This document shows positions 7,616 through 17,655 of a stretch of DNA of 47,263 nt, in pieces. The stretch comes from Polynucleobacter meluiroseus. GTDB lineage: Bacteria; Pseudomonadota; Gammaproteobacteria; Burkholderiales; Burkholderiaceae. The stretch is from contig CAMDUR010000014.1 of the NCBI GenBank assembly GCA_945879115.1, forward strand, positions 1-47,263. Direction: 5' to 3'. Below the pieces are notes generated by a model. The model did not search any database and was not told the DNA's origin. It saw nothing but the letters and a program-made list of their open reading frames with translations. Each line of letters starts with the position of its first letter. Position 1 is the stretch's first letter. A program made the position numbers and the translations under genes.

Positions 7616-9166
7616 TTAAGCTAACAAGTAATTAACTAACAAAGGCACAGGTCGACCAGTAGCGCCTTTGGCGGCACCACTCTTCCAAGCAGTTCCAGCG
7701 ATATCTAGATGCGCCCAAGTATATTTCTCGGTATATCTCGCTAAAAAACATGCTGCGGTGACGCTTCCAGCAGGGCGCCCACCAATATTAGCCATATCGG
7801 CAAAATTAGATTTCAACTGCTCTTGATAAGCGCTATCTAAAGGCATGCGCCAAACTGTATCTAAGGAATACTTACCAGCGGTTAATAGTTTTTCAGCCAA
7901 CTCATCATTATCAGAGAATAAGCCGGTGTGAACTCCACCAAGAGCAATGACACAGGCGCCTGTCAATGTAGCCACATCAATCACAGCAGCAGGCTTAAAG
8001 CGCTCCACATAAGTCAGCGCATCACAAAGAATCAAACGACCCTCGGCATCTGTATTAAGAATCTCAATGGTTTGACCAGACATACTGGTAACAATATCTC
8101 CAGGACGAGTTGCTTCGCCAGATGGCATGTTTTCGCAAGTTGGAATAACTGCAATCACATTCTTCTTAAGCTTTAATTCACCAATGGCACGCATCGTGCC
8201 AATAACTGATGCAGCACCACACATGTCGTACTTCATCTCATCCATACCTTCGCCAGGTTTTAATGAAATACCACCAGTATCAAAAGTAATGCCTTTGCCA
8301 ACTAAAACAGTTGGTGCTTCTTTGGCAGTGGCGCCCTGATGTTGAATGACAATGAACTGGGGTGGAGTAATTGCACCTTGAGTGACCGCTAAAAAAGCAC
8401 CCATTTTGAGTGACTCAATTTCTTTACGACCCAGAACTTGTACTTTAAATCCAAAATCTTTAGCTAGTTTTTTAGCAGTCTGTCCAAGGTAAGTGGGTGT
8501 ACAAATGTTAGGAGGTAAGTTACCAAGGTCTTTAGTTAGATCCATACCATTGGCAATAGCAAGCCCTTCAGCAAGAGCTTTTTGTAAATCTTTAGTATTT
8601 TTGGCATGGCTAGCAACAAAAAGCTTTTTAAGCTTTGATGCTTTTTCTGCTGGCTTAGTTTTAAATTGAGGGTGCCTTGCCCCAAATTTATAAAGTTGTT
8701 CTCTGGCTAACTGAACCAATAAGCGAGCCTGTGACAATCCATCTTTAGGTGGTAGCTGTGTAAAGACCCATAAGGCATCTTTTGCCGGGCTCGCAACAAG
8801 TGCTTTTATGCCGGCAGTTAACCATTTAGAAAACTGCTGGCCTGTTTTTGTGGAGGCTAATGTTTTCAACTCTGCACTAGTACAAACTAACAATAAACGT
8901 TCGGCTTTTAAACCTAATTTAGACCATGCATCAGTGGCGTTAAGCATGAGCGTACTGCCAGCCTGGGGCTCTAGATCCCCCTGTTCAATAGCTCTTGCAA
9001 TGGCACCATGAGTGGCCGCATTCAAGGCTCCCAAATGGCCTGTTAGCTTTTTAGCATTCTTCATATCGTCAGCTTGAACAGTGACGACTAAGCAGCCAAC
9101 TGCCTGGCTCATATGCGCCTTCACACCTAAAGCGCCCTCAATAAATACTTTCGTGCTACATTCCAT
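7616..9166 (-). CDS. pepA: Leucyl aminopeptidase (cytosolic, M17)
   Basis: A 516-residue M17 metallo-aminopeptidase. The N-terminal macro-like domain (about 1-190) is followed by the di-metal catalytic domain, with [25 protein letters not shown] and the family signature [14 protein letters not shown]. These supply the metal-binding Lys/Asp/Glu residues and the catalytic Arg. It trims N-terminal residues from peptides as a hexamer. E. coli PepA is also a DNA-binding factor, which cannot be judged here. AAGGA lies seven bases before the ATG. It is divergent from lptF with 63 bases between, a conserved arrangement. Confidence 0.95.
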   Translation of the reverse strand: MECSTKVFIEGALGVKAHMSQAVGCLVVTVQADDMKNAKKLTGHLGALNAATHGAIARAIEQGDLEPQAGSTLMLNATDAWSKLGLKAERLLLVCTSAELKTLASTKTGQQFSKWLTAGIKALVASPAKDALWVFTQLPPKDGLSQARLLVQLAREQLYKFGARHPQFKTKPAEKASKLKKLFVASHAKNTKDLQKALAEGLAIANGMDLTKDLGNLPPNICTPTYLGQTAKKLAKDFGFKVQVLGRKEIESLKMGAFLAVTQGAITPPQFIVIQHQGATAKEAPTVLVGKGITFDTGGISLKPGEGMDEMKYDMCGAASVIGTMRAIGELKLKKNVIAVIPTCENMPSGEATRPGDIVTSMSGQTIEILNTDAEGRLILCDALTYVERFKPAAVIDVATLTGACVIALGGVHTGLFSDNDELAEKLLTAGKYSLDTVWRMPLDSAYQEQLKSNFADMANIGGRPAGSVTAACFLARYTEKYTWAHLDIAGTAWKSGAAKGATGRPVPLLVNYLLA

Positions 9167-9229
9167 ATGCTTATCCTTTACACAAGGGAAGTTACTAATA
9201 CCCTTGATTATCGCCCAGCTTAGCTTTTT

Positions 9230-10357
9230 ATGATCTTTAAAAGAGCACTACGACAAGAACTGAATTTCACCATAGGTGTGGTGTTCATGGTTTTGGTCAC
9301 TCTTGTTTTGACAAATCTGATGATTAGAGTGCTGGGTAATGCCGCCGGCGGCACCGTTAACCCTAAAGATGCGATTGTTCTTATTGGTCTTGGGATGATC
9401 AATTACTTACCCATTTTGCTAACCGCCTCTATTTTTGTGGCAGTTTTGATGGTCCTCACTCGTTGGTACAAAGACTCAGAAATGGTCATTTGGCAAACGG
9501 CTGGCTTAAGCTTATTCACAATTCTTAAACCCCTCGTTTCATATACGATTCCATTAAGTATCGTCATCGGAATTTTGTCGACTTTCGTCTCGCCATGGGC
9601 CAACGAACAATCAGCCACTATCAAACAGCGTTTTCAGCAACGCGATGATATTTCTATGTTGGCTCCCGGCCAATTCAAAGAGTCCTCTGGCAATAATCGC
9701 GTTTTCTTTATTGAAAGCATGAATCTAGAAAGCAATACTTTTCAGAATATTTTTGTGACTGATTTTGGTAAAGATCGCCAGCTAGTCGCTGTATCCAAAG
9801 AAGGCTATATAGAAAACAAGCCTACCGGCGAAAAGTTCCTCACTCTTGAAGCTGGTCGAAGATACGAAGGTATCCCGGGCAATACTGATTTTAGAATTAC
9901 TGAATTTAATCGTTACACGGTTAAGATTGATACTAAAGCTATTGATCCAATCATCAATAGCCCCACACTTATACCTATTTGGGATTTAATTAAAGACCCC
10001 AATAGGATCTATTTAGGTGAAATACTCTGGCGCTTTGGTTTACCTCTCATGGCTCTGGTATTCGTCATTATTGCCATTCCCCTATCTTATATAGACCCTC
10101 GCCGAGGCCGTTATACAGCCTTAATCATGGCGGTACTCATTTATTTCACTTACTCCAATTTACTCAAACTCATGCAAGCTTGGGTTGGCTCTGGAAAAAT
10201 TGATTTCGTGATTGGCTCTTGGATATTGCACGTCATAGGGGCATTGCTTGGATTAGCTTTTATCTTCTATCGCCAAAATAGATCCATCACGATCTATGGT
10301 CTATACAAGCGCTTTTTGAATAAACGAACATCTGGAGGCTCATCAGATGTGGCATAA
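9230..10357 (+). CDS. lptF: LPS export ABC transporter permease LptF
   Basis: A 375-residue YjgP/YjgQ-family permease. It has three N-terminal membrane segments, a periplasmic jellyroll-like domain (about 130-260) and three C-terminal segments (from about 265). With LptG and LptB it extracts LPS from the inner membrane and feeds it to LptC/A. Size, topology and the [22 protein letters not shown] region fit LptF. It overlaps lptG by 11 bases. There is no clear Shine-Dalgarno sequence before the ATG. Confidence 0.92.
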   Translation: MIFKRALRQELNFTIGVVFMVLVTLVLTNLMIRVLGNAAGGTVNPKDAIVLIGLGMINYLPILLTASIFVAVLMVLTRWYKDSEMVIWQTAGLSLFTILKPLVSYTIPLSIVIGILSTFVSPWANEQSATIKQRFQQRDDISMLAPGQFKESSGNNRVFFIESMNLESNTFQNIFVTDFGKDRQLVAVSKEGYIENKPTGEKFLTLEAGRRYEGIPGNTDFRITEFNRYTVKIDTKAIDPIINSPTLIPIWDLIKDPNRIYLGEILWRFGLPLMALVFVIIAIPLSYIDPRRGRYTALIMAVLIYFTYSNLLKLMQAWVGSGKIDFVIGSWILHVIGALLGLAFIFYRQNRSITIYGLYKRFLNKRTSGGSSDVA

Positions 10358-11507
10358 GTTATTCCCTTTAATCTATGAGCGCTACCTAGCAAAACAAATT
10401 TATCTATCATTTGCATTTATTTTGTTTGCATTGATGTCATTGTTTATTTTCTTTGACTTCATTGCAGAGATCAGCGATGTCAGCGGTAGCTACACCATAC
10501 TCTGGGCGCTTCTGACTGTCTTGCTAAGGGTTCCTAGTCGCTTAGTTGAAATCATGCCTATTGCAGGTCTTATAGGTGGCATCTACGTCATGGCTAGTAT
10601 GGCTGCTCAGTCTGAATATACGATTCTTCGAGTTGCTGGTCTAGATACCAGAAAAGCTTTAGTCACATTAATGAAAATCGCTTTCCCCATCGCTCTATTA
10701 ATTTTATTCATGAGTGAAGTTGTTGGTCCATTTACTGAAAGTCTCTCTAAGAATGTTCGTCTTGCAGCTGTCAATCAAGGTAAAGAAGTTTTAGAGTTCC
10801 GATCGGGTGCTTGGATCAAAGATAAATTACGTGGCAACGATGGTAAGGGTGCAATCAAAGATGGTATCCGTTATATCAACGTAGGTTCCTTGGAAAAGAA
10901 TGAAACTATTAAAGGTTTCAGAATGTATGAATTCGACATTAATCATCGACTTCTCCTGAGTAGAACAGCTGAAACAGTTAAATTTATTGGTAATGGTCAA
11001 TGGCAACTGAATAAAGTGACTGAAACTAGATTCACAGAAATACCTGGTGGTGACCGTCTTGATCCGAGCTTCACCACGCAAATTAAAAGGTCAGATCAAT
11101 TAGAGATTGAAACCGATGTTAGCCCCCAGCTTTTAGGCTCACTACTTATCAAACCGGATCGACTGTCCATTTTTGATTTATTTGGTTATATCAATCATTT
11201 AAGAGATAACAAACAAGATTACCAACGGTATGCGATTTCTTTTTGGAAAAAAGTGATCTACCCATTTACTATTTTGGTGATGTTAGCTTTGGCTCTGCCA
11301 TTTGCCTATTTGCAAACCAGATCAGGTGGCATTGGATACAAAGTGTTTGGCGGCATCATGTTGGGTATCAGCTTCCAGCTATTTAATAGCTTGTTTTCAC
11401 ATGCAGGGCTATTGGGTGAATGGCCCGCGGTTCTCAGTGCCTCCATACCTGCTTTGCTTTACTTTATTTTGGCAGTTTTGGGCATACGTTGGGTGTCCAA
11501 AGTTTAA
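10347..11507 (+). CDS. lptG: LPS export ABC transporter permease LptG
   Basis: A 386-residue partner of LptF with the same fold: three N-terminal membrane segments, a periplasmic domain and a C-terminal three-helix block containing TRSGGIGYKVFGGIMLGISFQL. The motif PSRLVEIMPIAGLIGGIYVM after the second segment is typical of LptG. It starts inside the last codons of lptF, so translation is coupled. It is not known from this window where lptB, lptA and lptC lie. Confidence 0.92.
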   Translation: MWHKLFPLIYERYLAKQIYLSFAFILFALMSLFIFFDFIAEISDVSGSYTILWALLTVLLRVPSRLVEIMPIAGLIGGIYVMASMAAQSEYTILRVAGLDTRKALVTLMKIAFPIALLILFMSEVVGPFTESLSKNVRLAAVNQGKEVLEFRSGAWIKDKLRGNDGKGAIKDGIRYINVGSLEKNETIKGFRMYEFDINHRLLLSRTAETVKFIGNGQWQLNKVTETRFTEIPGGDRLDPSFTTQIKRSDQLEIETDVSPQLLGSLLIKPDRLSIFDLFGYINHLRDNKQDYQRYAISFWKKVIYPFTILVMLALALPFAYLQTRSGGIGYKVFGGIMLGISFQLFNSLFSHAGLLGEWPAVLSASIPALLYFILAVLGIRWVSKV

Positions 11508-11536
11508 TAAGAAGTTATCTCAGAATCTCATATAGA

Positions 11537-11574
11537 ATGAATTCTTTATATTAATTTCAATATATAGAATTCAT
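11537..11574. repeat. 15-bp inverted repeat abutting the cysB-like start
   Basis: ATGAATTCTTTATAT (11537-11551) and ATATATAGAATTCAT (11560-11574) are inverted with one mismatch around an 8-base spacer. The motif CTCATAT also flanks them as a direct repeat (11528-11534 and 11575-11581). The AT-rich stem lacks a U-run, so an operator for the LysR-type regulator downstream is more likely than a terminator (inference). Confidence 0.7.
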
Positions 11575-11579
11575 CTCAT

Positions 11580-12521
11580 ATGAACTTACACCAATTTAAA
11601 TTTGTTCGAGAAGCCGTTCGACAGAACTTCAATCTGACTGAGGCTGCCAAAATGCTTTTCACCTCACAGCCGGGAGTGTCAAAAGCCATCCTAGAGTTGG
11701 AAGATGAACTGGGTGTTGATATTTTCCGACGTCACGGGAAACGAATCAGAAATCTGACCGAGCCAGGTAAGCGAATACTAACTTCTATCGAGAGAATATT
11801 GATAGAAGTGGAGACCTTGAAGCGCGTTGGCAAGGATTTTGCTGCACAAGATCAAGGTAGTTTTGTCATTGCCACCACACACACGCAAGCGCGTTACGCC
11901 TTGCCTAAAGTTTTAACCGAGTTCACCAAGCTTTTTCCAAAAGTAAGAGTTAGCATTCAACAGGGCAGTCCCCAACAAATTGCAGAAATGTTGATCCATG
12001 ACAGAGCCGACATAGCCATAGCAACCGAAGGAATCTCTGGGGTCGATGGCTTGTTAGCCTTGCCAGGCTATCAGTGGCAACATGTGATTGCAGTTCAACC
12101 AGACCACCCACTGCTCAGTAAAAAAAATATCTCCCTAGAAGACTTGGCCGAATATCCCATCATTACTTATGATGCGGCTTTTGCTGGTCGAAGCAAAATT
12201 GATAAGGCATTTAATAGTAAAAACCTTAAACCAGACGTTGTATTAGAAGCGATCGATGCTGATGTCATTAAAACCTACGTCGAAACGGGCATGGGAGTTG
12301 GTATCGTGGCAGGAGTTGCTTATGACGCTGATCGTGATCGTAATTTAAGAGTGATTCCAGCAGGTCACTTATTTGGAAATAACGTCACAAAATTAGCTGT
12401 TAAACAGAACGCTTACTTACGTTCCTTTGTTTACACTTTTATTGAATTGTTCTCACCCACATTAACTCGTAAATTAGTAGATCAAGCGATGTCTGGTGAA
12501 AACGTTGATTACCAAATTTAA
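11580..12521 (+). CDS. cysB: CysB-type LysR-family transcriptional regulator
   Basis: A 313-residue LysR regulator. The winged helix (about 1-65) contains NFNLTEAAKMLFTSQPGVSKAILELEDELGVDIFRRHGKR, very close to CysB/Cbl rather than to general LysR proteins. An effector domain follows (about 90-300), with TTHTQARYALP and QGSPQQIAEML, the region that binds acetylserine or sulfate in CysB. It would control sulfate assimilation genes, none of which are adjacent. No ribosome site is visible before the ATG, and an inverted repeat ends six bases upstream, suggesting autoregulation. A Cbl-like paralogue cannot be excluded. Confidence 0.85.
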   Translation: MNLHQFKFVREAVRQNFNLTEAAKMLFTSQPGVSKAILELEDELGVDIFRRHGKRIRNLTEPGKRILTSIERILIEVETLKRVGKDFAAQDQGSFVIATTHTQARYALPKVLTEFTKLFPKVRVSIQQGSPQQIAEMLIHDRADIAIATEGISGVDGLLALPGYQWQHVIAVQPDHPLLSKKNISLEDLAEYPIITYDAAFAGRSKIDKAFNSKNLKPDVVLEAIDADVIKTYVETGMGVGIVAGVAYDADRDRNLRVIPAGHLFGNNVTKLAVKQNAYLRSFVYTFIELFSPTLTRKLVDQAMSGENVDYQI

Positions 12522-13351
12522 CTGGAGCTGATTTCAAAATCAGCGCCATTAAATTGGGCTAACTTTTCCGTGAGGTAAGGCATCACTTCTTGCATTTTTT
12601 CTGCTAGTGTCCACGGTGGATTAATGATGAATAAACCGCTACCTAGCATGCCGAAACCCTGGGCATCTGGCTCTTGGACCACCATTGAAATATTAAGTGT
12701 CTTATCGGATAGCTCACGCATTTGATCAACCAGATATACGTGATCACCACGAGTGAGTATGGGATACCAAACAATGTAGACGCCCTCAGCAAATTTTTTT
12801 AAGCCTTCGCTAATAGCCTCAATCACCTTCGAATAATCAGACTTGATCTCATAAGGTGGATCCATAAAAACTACAGCTCTTCTTGTGGGTGTTGGTAATA
12901 AGGCTTTAAGAGAAGCAAAGCCATCGCCCTTAAATACCTTAGCTTGGCGATCACGTAAAAAGTGCTCCTCTAAAATATCAAAATCAGTTGGATGCAATTC
13001 ATACAACCGCATCCGATCATCAGCTCGAATCGAACGACGAATCACTTCAGGTGAACCTGGATATAGACTCCAATCACCTTTGGCATTGCAACGCTCAACT
13101 AAATCAATGTAGTCTTGCAAAACTTTTGGTAAATCCTGGCAATCCCATAAACGTGCAATACCTTGTAAGTACTCAGATTTTTTATTGGCGTAATCGGATG
13201 CCAATGAATACATCCCAGCACCCGCATGAGTATCAATGACCCAATACGGTTTATCTTTTTGATTCATGTAAGTCAACACTTGCTGAAGAACGCAATGCTT
13301 CAAAACATCGGCGTGATTGCCAGCATGGAAAGCGTGGCGGTATGCAAGCAT
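12518..13351 (-). CDS. rlmJ: 23S rRNA (adenine2030-N6)-methyltransferase
   Basis: A 277-residue Rossmann methyltransferase. It begins with MLAYRHAFHAGNHADVLKH, the characteristic RlmJ opening, has the SAM-binding IDTHAGAGMY and the N6-adenine catalytic motif DPPYE. It modifies A2030 of 23S rRNA. Its 3' end overlaps the convergent cysB-like gene by four bases. Confidence 0.93.
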   Translation of the reverse strand: MLAYRHAFHAGNHADVLKHCVLQQVLTYMNQKDKPYWVIDTHAGAGMYSLASDYANKKSEYLQGIARLWDCQDLPKVLQDYIDLVERCNAKGDWSLYPGSPEVIRRSIRADDRMRLYELHPTDFDILEEHFLRDRQAKVFKGDGFASLKALLPTPTRRAVVFMDPPYEIKSDYSKVIEAISEGLKKFAEGVYIVWYPILTRGDHVYLVDQMRELSDKTLNISMVVQEPDAQGFGMLGSGLFIINPPWTLAEKMQEVMPYLTEKLAQFNGADFEISSS

Positions 13352-13385
13352 GGAGTTTGTGGACTTTTAGTCTTTAAGAGTTGTT

Positions 13386-13471
13386 TGGTGCCGCGGGACG
13401 GACTCGAACCGTCACACCTTTTGGGCGGGAGATTTTGAGTCTCCTGTGTCTACCAATTTCACCACCACGGC
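13386..13471 (-). tRNA. tRNA-Leu, anticodon CAA
   Basis: Read on the minus strand, the acceptor arms GCCGTGG and CCGCGGC pair, the anticodon arm is GGAGA-CTCAAAA-TCTCC (anticodon CAA, reading UUG), a long variable arm typical of leucine follows, and the T arm contains GGTTCGAGTCC. CCA is encoded (complement of 13386-13388). Length is 86 bases. Confidence 0.95.
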
Positions 13472-13532
13472 GCACTTTGCATATGTTTATGAATACCTAT
13501 CCAAGATCTTCAGAAACCCAGCAAGCTTTCCA

Positions 13533-14411
13533 TTATGCCTCAAGTACCCTTAGAAGTGAAGAAGTGTCATCGTGACCCCAGCCAGACTCCATCAACTTCT
13601 CTAGCTGAATGGCCACTATTTGCAAAGCTGGCATGTCAATACCCGATTCTTTAGCAACATCTTTCACTAAGAAAAAATCCTTGGCGTGAAGACGGGCTTC
13701 GATACCCGCTTTGAAGTCTCTGGCAACCATCTTTGGGCCCATTAAATCCAACATACGGCTTCCCGCCATACCTCCAGAAATTGCTTCAAATACTTTTTGC
13801 AAGTCAGCGCCATTAGCTGCTGCAAATCTTAAAGATTCAGCAACGCCTTGAATATTAATCACTTGGGCAATTTGGTTACATAACTTGGCCACTTGACCAT
13901 GGCCAACGCCACCGATATGAGTCATCGTTTTGGCATAGTTTTTTACAATTTCTTTTACTTTTGCCACATCAGCATCGGCGCCACCTAGCATCATGACTAA
14001 TGTACCTTCATTGGCTGCTTTAACACCACCACTGACAGGCGCATCAACAAATCTGATACCTTTAGCTGCCATCACCGCAGCAATATCTTTAGTGCTTTGT
14101 GGATCGATCGTACTGTGATCAATACAAATGGCGCCAGGCTTAGCTGTATGAATCGCTGACTCAGGAGTTAGGTGTAACACTTGCGCCACATCATTCGGAC
14201 CCATGACATTCGTGATGATGTAGTCCGCTCCCTGCGTTGCTTCTGCAGGCGATGCACAAGCTACGGCACCTGCATCAACTAGTGCTTTAGCTTCTTGTTG
14301 AAATACTTCCGGGCGCCTTGCATAAATACGTAACTGATGTCCGGCTTTTAATAAGAATCCAGCCATGGGGCGACCCATATTACCCAAGCCAATAAACGCA
14401 ATCGTGCTCAT
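13533..14411 (-). CDS. Beta-hydroxyacid dehydrogenase (3-hydroxyisobutyrate / tartronate semialdehyde reductase family)
   Basis: A 292-residue NAD(P)-dependent oxidoreductase. The N-terminal Rossmann domain has GLGNMGRPMAGF (8-19). The family substrate motif DAPVSGGVKAANEGTL lies at 123-138 and the catalytic lysine in GHGQVAKLCNQ is K176. A helical C-terminal domain follows. The two arginines after the second strand (YARRPE, 30-35) hint at NADPH use, which is inference. Substrates in the family include 3-hydroxyisobutyrate, tartronate semialdehyde and succinate semialdehyde. The sequence alone does not choose. The quinone oxidoreductase gene is 19 bases upstream on the same strand. Confidence 0.85.
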   Translation of the reverse strand: MSTIAFIGLGNMGRPMAGFLLKAGHQLRIYARRPEVFQQEAKALVDAGAVACASPAEATQGADYIITNVMGPNDVAQVLHLTPESAIHTAKPGAICIDHSTIDPQSTKDIAAVMAAKGIRFVDAPVSGGVKAANEGTLVMMLGGADADVAKVKEIVKNYAKTMTHIGGVGHGQVAKLCNQIAQVINIQGVAESLRFAAANGADLQKVFEAISGGMAGSRMLDLMGPKMVARDFKAGIEARLHAKDFFLVKDVAKESGIDMPALQIVAIQLEKLMESGWGHDDTSSLLRVLEA

Positions 14412-14430
14412 CTGAAAACTCCGCTCTTCT

Positions 14431-15420
14431 TTACCAAGGTAATAAAACTGTAGAGCCAGTTGTCTTACGCGCTTCTAAATCACGATGAGCTTGCGCAACA
14501 TTTTCTAGTTGATAAGTTTGATTGACTTCAATCTTAATTTTTCCGCTAAGGACTTTTTCAAATAAATCTGCTGCCATCGGCTCTAACAAACTCCTGTCAT
14601 GAACATAAGTCATCACAGTTGGTCTTGTTAATTTAAGAGACCCTTTACCACCTAGGATGCCGACATCAACTGGCGCAACAGGCCCAGAAGCATTACCGTA
14701 TGTCACCATCGTGCCACGAGGGCGCAAGCAATCTAGGGATTGCATGAAAGTATCTTGGCCAATAGAGTCATAAACAACATGAACGCCTTTACCACCAGTT
14801 AACTCGCGAGTTCGTTTAACAAAATCTTCTGTCTTGTAAAGGATGGTGTGGTCACAACCATGTGCTTTCGCTAAAGCTGCTTTTTCTTCTGAACCAACCG
14901 TACCAATCACAGTTGCTCCAAGTAACTTGAGCCATTGGCATGCAATTAAACCTACCCCACCAGCTGCCGCATGGAATAAAACTGTGTCGCCGGCCTTGAC
15001 TTGGTAGCTATCTGTTACTAGATATTGAACTGTTAAACCTTGCAACATCATGGCTGCAGCTTGTTCAAAAGAAATGCCATCAGGTAATTTAACAATCGTT
15101 TCAGCAGGCATCACACGGATTTGGGAATAGGCGCCAGCTGGTTTACCAGCGTAAGCTACACGATCGCCTACTTTGACATGTTTGACTTCAGATCCCACGG
15201 CTTCGATCACACCAGCACCCTCCATACCGAGAGGTCCAGGAAGTGGCTGTGGATAAACACCCTTACGGAAATAAACATCAATGTAATTTAAGCCAACAGC
15301 ATGATGTTTGATACGAACCTCTTGTGGCCCTGGCTCACCTACTTCAACATCAACCCATTGCATGACTTCTGGGCCACCAACCTCGACCATTTTGATAGCT
15401 TTAGCTTTAATAACACTCAT
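14431..15420 (-). CDS. qor: NADPH:quinone oxidoreductase (zeta-crystallin type MDR)
   Basis: A 329-residue medium-chain reductase without the zinc ligands of alcohol dehydrogenases. The GroES-like N-terminal half includes HHAVGLNYIDVYFRKGVYP, and the nucleotide domain has FHAAAGGVGLIACQWLKLLGA followed by GTVGSEEKAALAKAHGCDHTI. This matches QorA-type enzymes that reduce quinones using NADPH. It is divergent from yebC and precedes the beta-hydroxyacid dehydrogenase in a likely two-gene unit. Confidence 0.9.
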   Translation of the reverse strand: MSVIKAKAIKMVEVGGPEVMQWVDVEVGEPGPQEVRIKHHAVGLNYIDVYFRKGVYPQPLPGPLGMEGAGVIEAVGSEVKHVKVGDRVAYAGKPAGAYSQIRVMPAETIVKLPDGISFEQAAAMMLQGLTVQYLVTDSYQVKAGDTVLFHAAAGGVGLIACQWLKLLGATVIGTVGSEEKAALAKAHGCDHTILYKTEDFVKRTRELTGGKGVHVVYDSIGQDTFMQSLDCLRPRGTMVTYGNASGPVAPVDVGILGGKGSLKLTRPTVMTYVHDRSLLEPMAADLFEKVLSGKIKIEVNQTYQLENVAQAHRDLEARKTTGSTVLLPW

Positions 15421-15513
15421 TTTGTCTCCTATAGCTTTAATTCTTGTTAATTAGGGCTCATTACCCAAGTTTTTATTCAATTTTTTTGTGTTTTTAGGTA
15501 TTTCAGCTTCATT

Positions 15514-15542
15514 TTGCCTAAAATTACGGACTTAGCTAAATA
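15514..15542 (+). promoter_or_regulatory. Putative sigma70 promoter of yebC
   Basis: TTGCCT (15514-15519) and TAAATA (15537-15542) are separated by 17 bases, about 40 bases upstream of the yebC ATG. Both hexamers are close to consensus. No experimental support is available. Confidence 0.45.
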
Positions 15543-15582
15543 TATAGCAATTCTTTTAAAAAAGTTATCCACGGGAGTACAT

Positions 15583-16305
15583 ATGGCTGGTCATTCAAAA
15601 TGGGCCAATATTCAACATCGCAAAGGTCGTCAAGACGAAAAGCGAGGAAAAATCTGGACCAAGTTGATCAGAGAAATTACTGTGGCTGCAAAGATAGGCG
15701 GTGGCGATATACAGACCAACCCTCGTTTGCGATTAGCGATTGATAAAGCTAAAGACTCTAATATGCCGAACGATAACGTTCAGCGCGCGATTCAACGTGG
15801 TACTGGTTCACTAGAGAATGTGAACTATGAAGAGATCCGCTACGAAGGTTACGGTTTAAATGGTGCCGCTGTGATTGTGGATGCTTTAACTGATAACCGT
15901 ACGCGCACAGTCGCGGAAGTTCGCCATGCTTTTACAAAACATGGCGGTAATCTTGGCACTGATGGTTCGGTTGCTTTCTTATTCAAGCATTGCGGTCGCA
16001 TGTTCTTTGCCCCTGGTACTTCTGAAGACGCTCTCATGGAAGCAGCATTAGAAGCAGGTGCTGATGATGTAGCCCCTCAGGAAGATGGATCGATTGAAGT
16101 GATCACTCCCGCTTATGAATTTACTACCATCAAAGATATTTTGGTTGCCAAGGGTTTTACGCCTGAGCTTGGTGAGGTCACCATGCGTCCAGATGCGGAA
16201 TCAGAACTGAGTGGCGATGATGCTGAGAAAATGCAAAAGCTGTTGGATGCACTAGAGTCTTTAGATGATGTTCAAGAAGTTTTTACCAATGCATCGATGG
16301 AATAG
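15583..16305 (+). CDS. yebC: YebC/PmpR-family translation and transcription factor
   Basis: A 240-residue YebC/TACO1 protein. The start is set at ATG 15583, with GGGAG five bases upstream, because the family opens [18 protein letters not shown]. The frame stays open 23 codons further upstream, but those residues are not family-like. Conserved elements include [25 protein letters not shown] and [23 protein letters not shown]. Members relieve ribosome stalling at proline tracts or bind DNA near certain promoters. Which role applies here is not visible. It stands alone upstream of purD. Confidence 0.95.
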   Translation: MAGHSKWANIQHRKGRQDEKRGKIWTKLIREITVAAKIGGGDIQTNPRLRLAIDKAKDSNMPNDNVQRAIQRGTGSLENVNYEEIRYEGYGLNGAAVIVDALTDNRTRTVAEVRHAFTKHGGNLGTDGSVAFLFKHCGRMFFAPGTSEDALMEAALEAGADDVAPQEDGSIEVITPAYEFTTIKDILVAKGFTPELGEVTMRPDAESELSGDDAEKMQKLLDALESLDDVQEVFTNASME

Positions 16306-16379
16306 TAAAAAAAGATGATGAAGTTATCTTTTAAAAATAAACTAAAAATAGATTTAAGTTCAAATAAGCGAAAAATTTT

Positions 16380-17654
16380 ATGAATATCTTAGTTATTGGC
16401 TCAGGCGGTCGTGAACATGCGATGGCATGGAAACTTTCTCAATCACCAAAAGTACAAAAAGTATTTTTAGCTCCTGGCAATGGTGGTACAGCATCTGCCG
16501 CAGCTAAAAACATGGGTATTGAAAACCTAGCAATGACAGACTTACATGAGTTGGCTCAGTTTGCTGAAGAACAAAAAATTTATATGACTGTTGTTGGTCC
16601 AGAAACACCGCTAGCAGGCGGTATCGTTGACATCTTCAGAGCAAAGAATTTACGTATCTTTGGCCCCTCACAAAAAGCAGCTCAATTGGAGTCCTCTAAG
16701 GACTTTGCTAAATCTTTTATGAAGCGTCACAACATACCAACCGCGGAATATCAAACATTTTCAGATATCAAAGAAGCACATGCTTATATTGATCTCAAGG
16801 GTGCACCTATTGTTATTAAGGCCGATGGGCTGGCGGCAGGTAAAGGAGTTGTTGTTGCTATGAGTTTAGAAGAGGCTCATGGCGCTATTGACATGATGCT
16901 ATCGGATAACAAATTGGGTGATGCAGGCGCGCGAGTTGTAATCGAAGAATTTTTGAGCGGTGAGGAAGCTAGTTTCATCGTGATGGTGGATGGTCAAAAT
17001 GTTTTAGTGCTAGCCACCAGTCAAGATCATAAGCGCTTACTTGATGCCGATCTGGGTCCCAATACAGGCGGTATGGGTGCTTACTCACCAGCGCCGGTAG
17101 TCACACCAGAGATTCATGCTCGCGCTTTAAGAGAAATTATCATGCCGACTGTTAAAGGGATGGCAGCTGATGGTATTCCGTTTACAGGTTTCTTATACGC
17201 TGGCCTCATGATTGATGACTCTGGCAAAGCCAAGACTTTAGAATTCAATTGCCGAATGGGTGACCCTGAAACTCAACCAATCATGTCACGTTTACGCAGT
17301 GATTTTTTAGTAGCACTTGATGCTGCTATCGATGGAAAATTAAATGAAGTGGAATTGGATTGGGATCCGCGGATTGCATTAGGTGTTGTCATGGCTGCCC
17401 ATAACTACCCTGAGACTCCTCGCAAGGGCGATGTTATTTCCGGTATTCCTGCAGATGGTTTTGATCATGTCACCTTTCATGCAGGTACCTCTATGGATGG
17501 TGATCAATTGAAAACTTCTGGTGGTCGCGTTCTTTGTGTCGTTGGCTTAGATCACACAACCAGAGGGGCACAACAAAAAGCTTACGCTATCGTGGATCAA
17601 ATTAAATTTGATGGCGCGCAATACCGTCGCGATATCGGCTATAGAGCACTCTAA
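16380..17654 (+). CDS. purD: Phosphoribosylamine--glycine ligase
   Basis: A 424-residue ATP-grasp enzyme of purine synthesis, joining glycine to phosphoribosylamine. It has the N-terminal [14 protein letters not shown], the ATP-grasp segments [20 protein letters not shown] and [14 protein letters not shown], and [12 protein letters not shown] with metal-binding Glu/Asn. Length is normal. It heads the purD-hemF-nadD-rsfS-rlmH-maf-rng run. A 74-base AT-rich leader precedes it, and no clear ribosome site is seen. Confidence 0.96.
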   Translation: MNILVIGSGGREHAMAWKLSQSPKVQKVFLAPGNGGTASAAAKNMGIENLAMTDLHELAQFAEEQKIYMTVVGPETPLAGGIVDIFRAKNLRIFGPSQKAAQLESSKDFAKSFMKRHNIPTAEYQTFSDIKEAHAYIDLKGAPIVIKADGLAAGKGVVVAMSLEEAHGAIDMMLSDNKLGDAGARVVIEEFLSGEEASFIVMVDGQNVLVLATSQDHKRLLDADLGPNTGGMGAYSPAPVVTPEIHARALREIIMPTVKGMAADGIPFTGFLYAGLMIDDSGKAKTLEFNCRMGDPETQPIMSRLRSDFLVALDAAIDGKLNEVELDWDPRIALGVVMAAHNYPETPRKGDVISGIPADGFDHVTFHAGTSMDGDQLKTSGGRVLCVVGLDHTTRGAQQKAYAIVDQIKFDGAQYRRDIGYRAL

Positions 17655-17655
17655 T

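Noticed and set aside
15564..15574. DnaA-like TTATCCACG before yebC
   Set aside because: A single site with a mismatch inside the leader, with no second box nearby. Likely chance.
15514..15582. Upstream extension of yebC
   Set aside because: The YebC family begins MAGHSKW, and a good ribosome site precedes that ATG. The extension overlaps the likely promoter.
16310..16332. Possible terminator after yebC (AAAAGAT/ATCTTTT)
   Set aside because: Only seven A/T-rich pairs with a nine-base loop and a weak tail, which is too weak to call.
17608..17655. Upstream start of hemF inside purD
   Set aside because: It would overlap purD and adds 16 residues unlike HemF. The ATG directly after the purD stop fits the family.
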